The notes under the pieces: generated by a model | What the model was told of the DNA's origin: nothing | The model's input: only the letters and a program-made list of their open reading frames with translations | Databases searched by the model: none | Program-made: the position numbers and the translations under genes | Assembly: GCA_028284585.1 (NCBI GenBank) | Contig: JANQRK010000112.1 | Coordinates: forward strand, 1 to 38,973 | DNA length: 38,973 nucleotides | Reading direction: 5' to 3' | Source: Chromatiales bacterium | Lineage (GTDB): Bacteria > Pseudomonadota > Gammaproteobacteria > Chromatiales > Chromatiaceae | Shown here: piece after piece, positions 1 to 8,104 of the stretch | How the letters are laid out: each line of letters begins with the position of its first letter | How positions within the stretch are numbered: position 1 is the stretch's first letter

Positions 1-189
1 ATTTCCTAGCGATCTGCGGTCCATTTGCACATAAGCTTGAGGCGTGCTTCAAGACCGGGGCGCTCGAGACTCTGTCAAGTCAGTGGGGCTGGGTGCAGCC
101 AACTGTGAAGATCGGGATCTGAGCTGACAGTCGGTATCAGATGATTTGCGAACTTCCGCCCGCTTTCGGCCGACGCTGTGTGAAAACAC

Positions 190-523
190 CGACTTCAAAT
201 TCGCCTTCTCGATCCATGCCGCGACGGCGGACCTGGTCAGCTCGGTCAACTCAAACTGCACCGGCCGTTGCGTCTTTCGCTGCACGATCATCGCGCGGGA
301 CAAGATTTGATCAGCATGCATCACATCCCGGACGCGCAGGTTCACCAGATCGCAGCCTCGCAGCTTGCTGTCGATTGCCAGGTTGCACATGGCCAGATCG
401 CGTAGCTGATGATTGTTCTGGAGGTGGATTTGAATAGCCCAGATATCCTTCGGCTTGAGTGGTGTTTCTTTTCCAAACCAGCTTGCCTTTGTTCCAGGGC
501 TCTCGGGTTTGATTGGTTTTCAT
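190..523 (-). pseudogene. Tyrosine recombinase (phage-type integrase), frameshifted and truncated
   Basis: The minus strand begins at an ATG at 523, preceded by GAGGGAG, and reads MKTNQTREPWNKGKLV. It then loses frame. Removing one T from the TTT run (plus-strand AAA at 475-477) restores a continuous reading frame through LKPKDIWAIQIHLQNNHQ and MCNLAIDSKLRGCDLVNLRV. This is the N-terminal core-binding and early catalytic region of a widespread small phage integrase family of about 190-200 residues. Similarity stops after WIEKANLKS near 190, before the catalytic His, Arg and Tyr could be reached, so the protein cannot be an active recombinase. The sequence after 190 is unrelated. It is the first of several mobile-element remnants in this part of the window and is probably the relic of an integrated element. 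Confidence 0.82.
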
Positions 524-630
524 GTCAGGCTCCCTCGTAGTGGATGAGAGTCTGATCGTGTCGCTGAGTCGCGGACGGCCGCTTTTTGGCGATCAGCTGG
601 ACGCGTGCAGTCGGCCAAAACTGGATATCA

Positions 631-811
631 AGTGACGGCATCCAGCGAGAACGCGCCGTTCTTTCAGGCGAGCATCGCGCACGTCGTCCAGCTCGATCAG
701 CCCGCTACGTGCAAACCAACGCAGCACCCGCATGCGCACCTACTCTGCGATGGCGGCGACGGCCTCCGCTGTCAGTTCAGCGGCGGCGCGAAAGCGCACA
801 GTTTGCGGGAC
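631..811 (-). pseudogene. IS91-family transposase fragment
   Basis: Translating the minus strand gives VRFRAAAELTAEAVAAIAE, a stop, then VRMRVLRWFARSGLIELDD, and after a short indel MLA-stop-KNGAFSLDAV. This resembles the internal segment of IS91-type Y2 transposases that precedes the 'GHDRxGLERLLRYCARP' region (family knowledge). Two premature stops, at positions where the family usually has Gln and Trp, and a two-base deletion show it is dead. No N-terminal zinc-finger region and no catalytic tyrosine region are present. It lies just downstream of selO on the same strand and looks like debris, not part of that operon. Confidence 0.72.
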
Positions 812-830
812 ACTATTGGCCTCCTCGCGC

Positions 831-2579
831 TCAGGAAGAACAACTCATATGAGAAACCCCGCCCAGGTTGTTGAACTCCTGCGGCCTGAGTCGATAGTAT
901 TTATCTTCTATCGCTTGTGACTGTTCGGCATAGGGTTGAATCATCACGGTCTGCAACTCCCTAACTAACGCGTAATCTCCTCGCGCTGCCTGTCGATAGG
1001 CAGGGGCAAGAAACCATTCTCGTAAACAGTATTTGGGATTGACCTGTTTCATCTGGTTTGAGATTTCTTTTGGGGATCTGTCCCCACTCAGCAGCAGTTT
1101 CCAGTTGTTTTGCCATGCGCACCAACGCGACTCCAGTGTTCCGTTTAACTCACTATAGAAACTTCGTTTAAGCGGCTCGATGTCCTCGGGTATCGATGAG
1201 AGTTCACGAAAGAAAAGCGTGTAATCGACCGAAGTCTCCAGCATCAGGTTCGTGAGTGCGCCGAACAGTTCTCGATCAAAGCTCTCGAGCCCAAGCTTTG
1301 CCGCCCACATGGCTTCCAGCTCCGCGTGAATTGCATCGGTAAAACCAGCCAGCAGCGCATCAAGCTGCTCCATCTGTGCCGGACATGACTCCAGCAAGGG
1401 GCGCAGGGCAATACAGAACATTTCGAAATTTCGCTGCGCGGCCACCGGCTGATTCCAGAACGCAAAGTGCTGGCCACCGCCTGTCCAGGGCTGGAAGTGG
1501 GGGTCGAACGCTTCACAAAAACCGAAGGGACCGTAGTCAAGAGTGAATCCCCCGACCGAGCAATTATCACTGTTGAAGTTACCCTGGCAGTAGCCTACCC
1601 GAATCCAGTGCGTCACCAGCGCGATCAAGCCATCGTGAAATGCCTGTGCGAGCAGTACAACTTTCTTACCCGTACTGAGCCCGGGATCGATCACATCCGC
1701 ATACTCGCGATCTATAGCGTGCAAAACGATTTGTTCGAGTTGCTGCAGCGCATGCGGGTGTTCCCGCTCGCGCGCGCGGCGACCGAATAGCTCGAGTTGA
1801 CCTACCCGGAGAAACGAGGGTGCAACGCGGGTGGTGATGGCAACCGGTTCGGCGACCATCATGTCGGGATCATGCGAGCGCGAACCCTCGGAGTACCACG
1901 GGCGATGCACAGTGTCCGTTTTTGAGACGTACAAGCTCAACGAACGCGAGGTCGGCACCCCGAGTGCGTGCATATATTCCTGCGCCAGAAACTCACGAAC
2001 ACTGGAGCGCAAAACCGCGCGACCATCAGCGCCTCGACAATAGGGCGTGCGGCCACCACCCTTGAGTTGCATTTCCCAGCGCTGCTCGTTGATGACTGCC
2101 TCCAGTACCGAGATCGCGCGCCCATCACCGTAGCCATTGCCGGTACCAAAAGGGCATTGCTGATAGTATTCAGTGCCGAAGATGGAAAGCGCATAACCCG
2201 TCGCCCAACCCAGTTTGTGCATGGGTTCAGCGACCTGTGAGAGATCACCGCTGAACACCTGCATGAAGTGATCAGAGTGAGCCATACTGTCCGCAAAACC
2301 CAGTTCTTCGAAAAACAATGGGCTGTGCGCTACATATTCGGGTTCACCGATGGGGGTGGGCGCTACCGGCACATAATGTCCCGAAAACACCTGGCGCGGC
2401 GCATGATCTTCGCCGTTTGCTTTCGCCTCAGGATCTGGTGAAAGGCTCTCCAACAACGAATAATCGGCGAGTTGCGCCAGATCATCGAGCTTCTCGATCG
2501 TTCTGAGAGATTGCTGATTCGATCTGTTTTCCGTAGCAGCAGATTTCATTGCCTTGACCGTAAAATTTTGTTCATGCAT
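831..2579 (-). CDS. selO: Protein adenylyltransferase SelO (YdiU/UPF0061), long form
   Basis: A 582-residue pseudokinase-fold protein of the SelO family, which transfers AMP from ATP to Ser, Thr or Tyr of target proteins and is linked to redox stress responses (family knowledge). Visible family signatures are GNGYGDGRA (residues 147-155), [10 protein letters not shown] with the ATP-site Lys173, the Arg-rich [14 protein letters not shown] (about 185-198), and the metal-binding pair GNFNSDN (333-339) and LDYGPFGF (D348). It is about 100 residues longer than E. coli YdiU, with an extra N-terminal stretch. The C-terminus ends S-C-S-S, placing a Cys where eukaryotic SelO carries selenocysteine; the codon is TGT, so no recoding is needed. 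The start ATG at 2579 follows a weak GAG-rich site. It appears monocistronic, and the frame looks intact. Confidence 0.95.
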   Translation of the reverse strand: MHEQNFTVKAMKSAATENRSNQQSLRTIEKLDDLAQLADYSLLESLSPDPEAKANGEDHAPRQVFSGHYVPVAPTPIGEPEYVAHSPLFFEELGFADSMAHSDHFMQVFSGDLSQVAEPMHKLGWATGYALSIFGTEYYQQCPFGTGNGYGDGRAISVLEAVINEQRWEMQLKGGGRTPYCRGADGRAVLRSSVREFLAQEYMHALGVPTSRSLSLYVSKTDTVHRPWYSEGSRSHDPDMMVAEPVAITTRVAPSFLRVGQLELFGRRAREREHPHALQQLEQIVLHAIDREYADVIDPGLSTGKKVVLLAQAFHDGLIALVTHWIRVGYCQGNFNSDNCSVGGFTLDYGPFGFCEAFDPHFQPWTGGGQHFAFWNQPVAAQRNFEMFCIALRPLLESCPAQMEQLDALLAGFTDAIHAELEAMWAAKLGLESFDRELFGALTNLMLETSVDYTLFFRELSSIPEDIEPLKRSFYSELNGTLESRWCAWQNNWKLLLSGDRSPKEISNQMKQVNPKYCLREWFLAPAYRQAARGDYALVRELQTVMIQPYAEQSQAIEDKYYRLRPQEFNNLGGVSHMSCSS

Positions 2580-2810
2580 TCAAGCTAACTCTAACCGTTG
2601 GCCCGCTACCAGTAGAAACAGTCTTTGTAAGGTTCTTTGAACAATCGCTCGCTCAGGTCAATTAGGGGAGGTGCTCAGCCGTAGCCGCCGCCTCCAGCCA
2701 ACGTTTCTCGCGTAACACGACTAACGTTTGCTTAGTGTTGAACTCGGTCATCCTAGCAGATCACACGGGTACTTTTGGCTGCAACTACCGCATGCGGCCA
2801 TAAGCGGCCG

Positions 2811-2834
2811 AAAGAAATCCCGCCGAAGCGGGAT
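2811..2834 (-). terminator. Rho-independent terminator of the PEP-CTERM gene
   Basis: Read on the minus strand, ATCCCGC-TTCG-GCGGGAT forms a perfect 7-bp stem closed by a stable UUCG tetraloop and is followed by TTCTTT. It lies 30 bases downstream of the stop codon of the minus-strand PEP-CTERM gene (stop at 2864), the expected place for its terminator. The rest of the stretch between selO and this site holds no convincing gene. Confidence 0.8.
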
Positions 2835-2863
2835 ATTCAGCTTGGCTGCTCAAAAACGAAGTC

Positions 2864-3499
2864 TTACACTGCTGTGATCCGTTTGCGCGTTTTGTACCCA
2901 ATTCCCACAAGTGCAAGACTCATGAGCGTCAAGGTGGCGGGTGCAGGGATGTGCTCGGCTTCGATAGAAAACGTATAAAGCTCACTGTGCCTGATGGTAT
3001 TGAAAACTAAACTAACCGAATCGGCACCAAACGAAAGCTCCAGAATCGATGGTCCTCCTCCAAACGAATTGCACGGAAGAAAATCGCCAGTACTGCCAAG
3101 GGCGCACTGATAGCCTGTGTTAACGACGTCGGTTATGACACCGGGTGTTCCGACCCAGTTAAGATCGGTGAGATTGATTCCAATAATTCCTCCCGAGGGA
3201 TTGTGAAGGTTTCCTATATCGAGGTTGCTAGTCACGCCGACCGTAAAACCACTGTCGCCTATGTCGACGTCGATCTCCCATTCCTGGTCAGGGGCATTGT
3301 CGTCGAACTCACCATTGAATTCTGAGCTAGCAGCAACAACCACGGGTGAAGAGAACGGGGTCACCACGAAGATGCCGGGAAAGGCCACCAATTCCCCTTC
3401 CACGGAATCATCGATTAGGCCCGCTTGTGCGATTCCTCCCCATCCAGCCGCTAATGCCGTTACCACCCAAGCCGCACACAGCCGTATTCTTGATTTCAT
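2864..3499 (-). CDS. PEP-CTERM-type exported protein
   Basis: A 211-residue protein with an N-terminal signal peptide (MKSRIRLCAAWVVTALAAG, probable cleavage after AQA near residue 26). The C-terminal tail is typical of PEP-CTERM sorting signals: IPAPATLTLMSLALVGIG, a hydrophobic helix, then YKTRKR. The usual Pro-Glu-Pro is Pro-Ala-Pro here. The middle is a beta-rich, Gly/Asp/Asn-rich region with no family I recognise. PEP-CTERM proteins are processed by exosortase and are associated with exopolysaccharide or biofilm (family knowledge); no exosortase gene is in this window. The gene stands alone, with a strong terminator directly downstream. Function beyond sorting is unknown. Confidence 0.82.
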   Translation of the reverse strand: MKSRIRLCAAWVVTALAAGWGGIAQAGLIDDSVEGELVAFPGIFVVTPFSSPVVVAASSEFNGEFDDNAPDQEWEIDVDIGDSGFTVGVTSNLDIGNLHNPSGGIIGINLTDLNWVGTPGVITDVVNTGYQCALGSTGDFLPCNSFGGGPSILELSFGADSVSLVFNTIRHSELYTFSIEAEHIPAPATLTLMSLALVGIGYKTRKRITAV

Positions 3500-4055
3500 C
3501 GTCTAGTCCTAATTCGCGAGAAACTCCTCCACCAAAAAGGCAATATTGATGCCAGTCGTATCATTCCACGTATATTGATGCTTTGTGAACAAAACGGAAA
3601 CTGGGAATGCTAGGTTGTGTAAGTTTTTTGGACAATGCCATCTATCGCTGGGGTGCATCGATAGTCTCTGCCATCGCGTACCATTCGAGTCGCCAACCTT
3701 ACAGACTGCGTCCCCGGCTGATGTAGGAATGCATTCGACACTGGAAGCCAGGCGCGCAACGGCTTGGCCTAGCGATCGGGGTGTTTTCTTATTGTTCTGG
3801 CTGCTCGGGTTGGATGAACGCTTGGTGTTGGTTGCTGCCGTTCCCTGATGGCTGCGTGCAAGACGGCTGGCGCTCCAGCTAACGTCTTAGCGAATGTCTC
3901 TTATGGTCGCACTCCGGCCTGTTGCAGCGCACAAGATAGTGATCTGGAATGAGTAAGCCGACCGGGAGCCATTTGGCAACCGGTGGTGTTTACTCGAAGG
4001 GTCGGTGGGATTGGTGAGAATTGCCCAATTGGCGAAGAGGGGACGGGAACCCGAA
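3500..4055. other. Intergenic region without a convincing gene
   Basis: About 550 bases between the divergent PEP-CTERM gene and the debranching-enzyme gene. The short open frames here have amino-acid compositions typical of chance reading frames and match no family I know. The stretch probably holds both promoters, but I see no clear -35/-10 pair. Confidence 0.5.
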
Positions 4056-6104
4056 ATGAAACGGGTAAACATGGATGACACGGCAACTTGCCCGGGAAGC
4101 ATCGGACGTGGTGACCTCGCAACCTTCGAGCAGTCGAGCGACCGAGAATGGCTGGTGACGAACGGCCTCGGTGGTTTCGCGGCCGGCACCGTCTCGGGCG
4201 CGAACACGCGTCGCTATCATGGCCTGCTCGTTGCCGCACTGAATCCGCCACTCGGCCGGACCTTGATGCTGTCGAAACTCGATGCTGTGGCGACCTATAG
4301 TGGTCGGGAATACGCGTTGAGCAGCAACGAGTTCGCCGATGGCTCGATCGATCCACATGGCTATCGACTTATCGAGCGCTTCCGCCTCGAGGATGGCCTG
4401 CCTGTATGGAAGTACGCGTTCAGCGATGTGCTTATCGAGCAGCGGATCATCATGGTACAGGGTCAGAACACGTCCCTAGCGCAGTTCCGCGTCCTCAGGG
4501 CCAGTGCGGACGTGCAGCTGACGCTGCGCCCGCTGTGCACGCATCGCGATTATCATAGCCATGGTCATGGTGGCTGGGACTTCCAAACCAGCCCCATCGA
4601 CCACGGTTTTCAAATCGACGCCTATGCGGGTGCTCAGTCTTATGTCGTCCAGGCGAATGTGGCGACAACGGTTGAATATGCACCGAGCTGGTTTTGGGGG
4701 TTCAGGCACCGCATCGAGGCCGAGCGCGGGCTGGACGATACCGAGGATCTTTTTACGCCCGGGCTGATCACCATCGATCTGCTAGACGGCCAATCAGTAA
4801 CGATCACGATCTCGACAGAGACCTCAGTCGGCGTCACTTTCGAGCATGCGCTTGCGGAAGAGACTGCGCGTCGGCACGCGCTGATCGACAGCCTCCCTGG
4901 ATCAACAGACGACGCCTGTGTGCGACAACTGGTGTACGCAGCCGACCAGTTTGTCGTCTTGCGCGCGTCTGATGAGTCGACGGGAGGACGTACCGTTATC
5001 GCCGGTTACCCATGGTTCGGGGACTGGGGCAGGGATACGATGATTGCGCTACCCGGCCTGACGCTGACAACCGGCCGTTACGACATCGCAAAGCGCATCT
5101 TGCTGACATTCGCCGACCATATCGACCAGGGGATGTTGCCCAATCGCTTTCCTGACCATGGCGATAAGCCTGAGTACAACACCGCTGATGCGACGCTCTG
5201 GTATGTGCATGCGATATACGAATACACCAAGGCGAGCGGCAACCTGGATGTCGCCAGGCAGACCTTTGCTGCGCTGACGGATATTGTCGACTGGCATCAG
5301 CGCGGGACACGCTACGGCATTGCCGTAGATCCCGATGATGGGCTGTTACGTGCTGGCGAGGAAGGCGTGCAGTTGACCTGGATGGACGCCAAGGTCGGTG
5401 ACTGGGTTGTGACGCCACGTATCGGTAAGCCCGTGGAGATCAACGTGCTCTGGTTCAATGCGCTGAAGTGCATCGCCGAGCTTGCAAAGATGATCGGTGA
5501 AGACACCAAGGCAGGCGAGTACAACGATACTGCCGATCGGGTCGCGGCGAGTTATGCACGATTCTGGAATCCTGAGCTCGACTGCCTGTACGACGTCATC
5601 GACGGTCCTGCAGGCATCGGGACGGTCGATGGTCGACGTGTCGATCCGAGTATCAGGCCGAACCAGATCCTCGCCGTTTCACTACCCCATACCCCGCTTG
5701 ATGCGCAGCAGCGGCGAATGATCGTAGATGCCTGTGCCCGCGACCTCGTGACCTCGGTTGGCCTTCGCAGCCTCGCGCCAGGGGCCGGAGAGTACATCGG
5801 TCAATATGGCGGAGACTCGGTATCGCGTGACGGTGCCTATCACCAAGGGACCGTTTGGAGCTGGTTACTCGGGCCGTTTGCGCAAGCCCACTACAGGGTC
5901 TACGGCGACGCGGAGCGGGCACGGTCATTTCTACAGCCGTTGGCCGGACACCTAGGTGAGGCCTGCGTCGGTTCGATCAGCGAGATATTCGATGGTGATG
6001 CACCGCACAGCGCGCATGGGTGTTTCGCGCAGGCCTGGAGCGTCTCCGAAACCCTGCGTGTTTGGATGGCGCTGACGCGCGAGCCGGACCATGCCAGCCA
6101 CTAA
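4056..6104 (+). CDS. Glycogen-debranching enzyme (amylo-alpha-1,6-glucosidase, archaeal/bacterial type)
   Basis: A protein of about 680 residues of the GDE_N/GDE_C family, which hydrolyses alpha-1,6-linked glucose branches during glycogen breakdown in the cytoplasm. The N-terminal domain carries the family signature EWLVTNGLGGFAAGTVSG followed by NTRRYHGLLVAAL. The C-terminal (alpha/alpha)6-barrel carries YPWFGDWGRDTMIALPG, MLPNRFPDHGDKPEYNTAD, TWMDAKVGDWVVTPR and GAYHQGTVWSWLLGPF, which line the active site in this family. The frame opens upstream at 4005, but the family N-terminus begins shortly before GDLATFEQ, so ATG 4056 (or 4071) is the better start. It was once followed immediately by a GH63-like glucosidase gene, now truncated, which points to a lost alpha-glucan or compatible-solute operon. 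Confidence 0.93.
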   Translation: MKRVNMDDTATCPGSIGRGDLATFEQSSDREWLVTNGLGGFAAGTVSGANTRRYHGLLVAALNPPLGRTLMLSKLDAVATYSGREYALSSNEFADGSIDPHGYRLIERFRLEDGLPVWKYAFSDVLIEQRIIMVQGQNTSLAQFRVLRASADVQLTLRPLCTHRDYHSHGHGGWDFQTSPIDHGFQIDAYAGAQSYVVQANVATTVEYAPSWFWGFRHRIEAERGLDDTEDLFTPGLITIDLLDGQSVTITISTETSVGVTFEHALAEETARRHALIDSLPGSTDDACVRQLVYAADQFVVLRASDESTGGRTVIAGYPWFGDWGRDTMIALPGLTLTTGRYDIAKRILLTFADHIDQGMLPNRFPDHGDKPEYNTADATLWYVHAIYEYTKASGNLDVARQTFAALTDIVDWHQRGTRYGIAVDPDDGLLRAGEEGVQLTWMDAKVGDWVVTPRIGKPVEINVLWFNALKCIAELAKMIGEDTKAGEYNDTADRVAASYARFWNPELDCLYDVIDGPAGIGTVDGRRVDPSIRPNQILAVSLPHTPLDAQQRRMIVDACARDLVTSVGLRSLAPGAGEYIGQYGGDSVSRDGAYHQGTVWSWLLGPFAQAHYRVYGDAERARSFLQPLAGHLGEACVGSISEIFDGDAPHSAHGCFAQAWSVSETLRVWMALTREPDHASH

Positions 6105-6116
6105 GGTGAAGGAAAG

Positions 6117-6422
6117 TTGAAGAAGACGGCATTGGGAAAGAACACGCTTGAAGGTAAGCGCCTTGCGCAGCAGAAGTGTTGCGAGGCTGATTGGCAGCGG
6201 CGGAGCCCTACCTCAGCGGGCGTCAGTGGGGGACCGTCCATGAGGATTACAGCGAAGGAGGCGCGGCCTGGGACTCCTTTCCGCATGATCATGCCTGCAG
6301 CCGAGCCTATCGTTGGGGCGAGTACGGCCTAGGAGGTCTGTCCGACAACAAACAGCGCCTGTGTCTGGCTTTGGGGTTGTGGAGCGGCAGGGGTCCCATC
6401 CTTAAGAAAAGCCTCTTCGGCC
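6117..6422 (+). pseudogene. N-terminal remnant of a GH63/MGH1-like glucosidase
   Basis: Beginning 12 bases after the debranching-enzyme stop, with GGTGAAGGAAAG as a possible ribosome site, the frame reads [18 protein letters not shown]. After a one-base deletion near 6205 it continues as [38 protein letters not shown] and [19 protein letters not shown]. This is the N-terminal signature of large bacterial glucosidases related to GH63 and mannosylglycerate-type hydrolases, normally over 800 residues. Homology ends at LKKSLFGL near 6422, where plasmid-partition-like sequence begins. It is therefore a truncated and frameshifted second gene of the debranching operon. Confidence 0.78.
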
Positions 6423-6638
6423 TGATCGGAATCCGACAGAAGCCAGAAATCGTCGAGTTCTTGAGGTGACCAGAGCTGCTTCATGGCAACGCCCTTTTTT
6501 CATGCCGGCTTTTCGCTGCATCCAAAGGAATGCAGCACGGTCGCCGAGTATAGAACGCCCTTGGATGGGCGTCGCCTCGAGGGCCTTGTGCAATGAAGGT
6601 GACACGAGTTCCTGAATGCGCAAGTTGACGCGAATCAT
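6402..6638 (-). CDS. Small partner of a ParM-like partition gene (StbB-like), probably degenerate
   Basis: The ATG overlaps the stop codon of the upstream ParM-like fragment in an ATGA arrangement, showing they formed one operon. The protein begins [20 protein letters not shown], which resembles the short proteins (about 60-90 residues) that follow actin-like ATPases in plasmid partition operons. The C-terminal third (after about residue 45) is Arg/Ser-rich and reads across the junction with the glucosidase remnant, so the original C-terminus may be lost. With its ATPase truncated it is unlikely to work in segregation. The StbB link rests on operon position and the N-terminal pattern, not on a confident domain match. 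Confidence 0.45.
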   Translation of the reverse strand: MIRVNLRIQELVSPSLHKALEATPIQGRSILGDRAAFLWMQRKAGMKKGRCHEAALVTSRTRRFLASVGFRSGRRGFS

Positions 6639-6898
6639 GGTGCACCACCCGTTCCGGCCAACCTCTCGCCGGCAATCTGAAATCCCCGCACATTGGCGAA
6701 GATCCCCGATTCGGCGACCTCAATCGGGTGGTCGGGGAAGCGCGCGCGTATCCCCGGTTGGAAAAAACGGGCCCCGCCTCCAACCAGGACGATCCGGTCG
6801 ATGTCGGCGACACTCCCCACCCGGGCCATCAAGGCATTGATCGCCTGACCGACGACCGGACGGGTCGCCGCGAGCAGGGGGGGAGTACCGGAACTTCG
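6635..6898 (-). pseudogene. C-terminal fragment of a ParM/StbA-like actin-type ATPase
   Basis: The minus strand reads RPVVGQAINALMARVGSVAD, DIDRIVLVGGGARFFQPGI, RARFPDHPIEVAE and GIFANVRGFQIAGERLA. This is the adenosine-binding motif (IVLVGGGA) and C-terminal end of ParM-like plasmid segregation ATPases, also found in PRTRC plasmid systems. An in-frame stop lies upstream at 6899-6901, and no phosphate-binding N-terminal domain is present, so only about 88 of roughly 330 residues remain. It is direct evidence that plasmid or ICE backbone DNA once joined the chromosome here. Confidence 0.72.
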
Positions 6899-7056
6899 TT
6901 ACCGGCGAGGCGTAATGAGCAACCTACGAGACATTACCGCCCGACATCTCCTCGAGACCGGTGTGCTCGCACGCTTCCGCGTAGTCGAGACCGCGACTGA
7001 GCCAAGCCTCGATCAGGAGGACGCCTTAATGTCGACCGGATTGCCGTCAATATGCT

Positions 7057-7073
7057 ACCATGGTGACTATGGT
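7057..7073 (+). promoter_or_regulatory. Possible Phd operator upstream of the toxin-antitoxin pair
   Basis: An inverted repeat ACCAT-N7-ATGGT lies 20 bases upstream of the antitoxin ATG, next to an A/T-rich TATATAA. Phd-type antitoxins bind short palindromes in their own promoters (family knowledge), so this is a plausible autoregulatory site. The arms are only five bases long. Confidence 0.35.
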
Positions 7074-7092
7074 TATATAACCAGGGCCAATC

Positions 7093-7326
7093 ATGCAGAA
7101 CAAGGTCTCGAAATCACAGTTCAAGGCGAAGGCTCTCGAACTGTTCCGCGAAGTGGAGCTGACCGGGAAGCCGGTGATCGTAACCGACCGCGGTAAACCT
7201 GCGGTGGAAGTACGCAGGTACCGTGACAAGCGGCGAGATCCGCTCGCCATCCTGAAAGACAGTGTCGCTGAGTACCATGACCCCACTTCCCCGGTTGCTG
7301 AAGGCGATTGGGAAGCATTGGCTTGA
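7093..7326 (+). CDS. Phd/YefM-family antitoxin
   Basis: A 77-residue protein. The N-terminal Phd fold is recognisable from VSKSQFKAKALELFREVE followed by GKPVIVTDRGKPAVEVRRY, the DNA-binding part. The acidic tail (VAEYHDPTSPVAEGDWEALA) is the expected toxin-binding segment. It neutralises the downstream PIN-domain RNase and probably represses the operon. The stop codon overlaps the TTG start of the toxin by four bases (TTGA), implying translational coupling. It lies among plasmid-derived fragments, consistent with a mobile addiction module that has stayed intact. Confidence 0.9.
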   Translation: MQNKVSKSQFKAKALELFREVELTGKPVIVTDRGKPAVEVRRYRDKRRDPLAILKDSVAEYHDPTSPVAEGDWEALA

Positions 7327-7721
7327 TCGTCCTCGATACGCACGCGCTCGTCTGGTGGGTCAACGGCAACGACCAACTTTCGACGAGCGCGAGGCAGGCA
7401 ATTGCGTCCGAGTTGGCGGAGGGCCAGCAGGTACTGGTATCCGTGATCAGCGCCTGGGAAGTCGCCATGCTGGTTGAAAAGGGACGTCTCGTACTGACGA
7501 TGGAAATCGACGATTGGTTGAAGACGGTGGAGTCCATCGAGGGCGTCACCTTTGTGCCAATCGATCTGGATGTGGCCGTGCAATCAGTGTGCCTTCCCGG
7601 TGGATTTCAACCGGACCCGGCCGACAAAATGATTGTCGCGCTCGCGCGCCATCACGCGGTGCCGCTGATCACTGCGGATAGCAAAATCCAAGCGTATCGT
7701 CACGTGAAGACGGTGTGGTAG
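7323..7721 (+). CDS. VapC-like PIN-domain RNase toxin
   Basis: About 133 residues, beginning with a TTG that overlaps the antitoxin stop. The PIN acidic residues are all present: Asp in VLDTHALVWW, Glu in ISAWEVAML, Asp in PDPADKMIVALA and Asp in LITADSKI. These hold the Mg2+ ions for single-strand RNA cleavage. The protein matches the type II toxins paired with Phd antitoxins, of the PIN group whose members end in a 'TADxxI' segment. Both genes look intact, so this is probably an active toxin-antitoxin system. Confidence 0.92.
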   Translation: MIVLDTHALVWWVNGNDQLSTSARQAIASELAEGQQVLVSVISAWEVAMLVEKGRLVLTMEIDDWLKTVESIEGVTFVPIDLDVAVQSVCLPGGFQPDPADKMIVALARHHAVPLITADSKIQAYRHVKTVW

Positions 7722-7804
7722 CTTCATCCATGCCAACGATGCGAAAGCAGAATGAGCCTACAACGCCTTAAGTCGGTTGACTGTTCCATTGCTCCCCAAA
7801 CTCT

Positions 7805-8040
7805 GTGCTTGGCAAGCTGGAGTTTATCGAGCCGCTGGTGAGTTACGAGGGCGAGACGGTCAAGGGACTCGAGGCGGCTTTTCGTGAGACGGCCGAGGAC
7901 TATCTGGCGACTTGCGAGGCGCGCGGCGTCGAACCACAGAAGCCCTATCGTTGAACGTTCAATATGCGCGTAGGCTGTGAGCTGCACCGCGCGGCGGTGA
8001 TCCCGGCGGGCCAGCGCGGGGATCGTTGCTGGTCGGCGAA
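7805..8040 (+). pseudogene. Decayed HicB-family antitoxin
   Basis: In one plus-strand frame the sequence reads GKLEFIEPLVSYEGETVKGL, EAAFRETAEDYLATCEARG and VEPQKPYR, the central HicB RNase-H-like fold. A TGA (7952-7954) replaces the codon expected for Gly, after which TFNMRVGCELHRAAVIPAGQ continues the family's C-terminal DNA-binding part before similarity ends. The N-terminus is missing and no HicA toxin lies next to it. The remnant reads in frame into the following J-domain gene, so an automatic start call at 7964 would wrongly give that protein a HicB-derived leader. Confidence 0.75.
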
Positions 8041-8104
8041 TTCGAATGGACGCCCTCTAATTCCTCTATGGTATCTCAACCTACTCAACCGTCTTGCGAA
8101 TCCC

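Noticed and set aside
831..833. Possibility that the selO TGA stop is recoded as selenocysteine
   Set aside because: The Sec-equivalent position two codons earlier is TGT (Cys), no SECIS-like hairpin is apparent, and sequence after the stop is transposase debris.
3585..3848. An 87-codon plus-strand frame in the gap before the debranching enzyme
   Set aside because: No family pattern, no ribosome site, and a composition like chance frames.
6335..6484. A minus-strand 49-codon frame starting [19 protein letters not shown], resembling the first residues of some Tn3-type transposases
   Set aside because: Only about 20 residues could match, and the rest runs into the antisense of the glucosidase remnant; too little to call.
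6915..7092. A plus-strand frame beginning MSNLRDITARHLLETGVLAR upstream of the antitoxin
   Set aside because: No family recognised, and the frame runs on into the antitoxin gene out of phase, so it is probably a fragment or chance.
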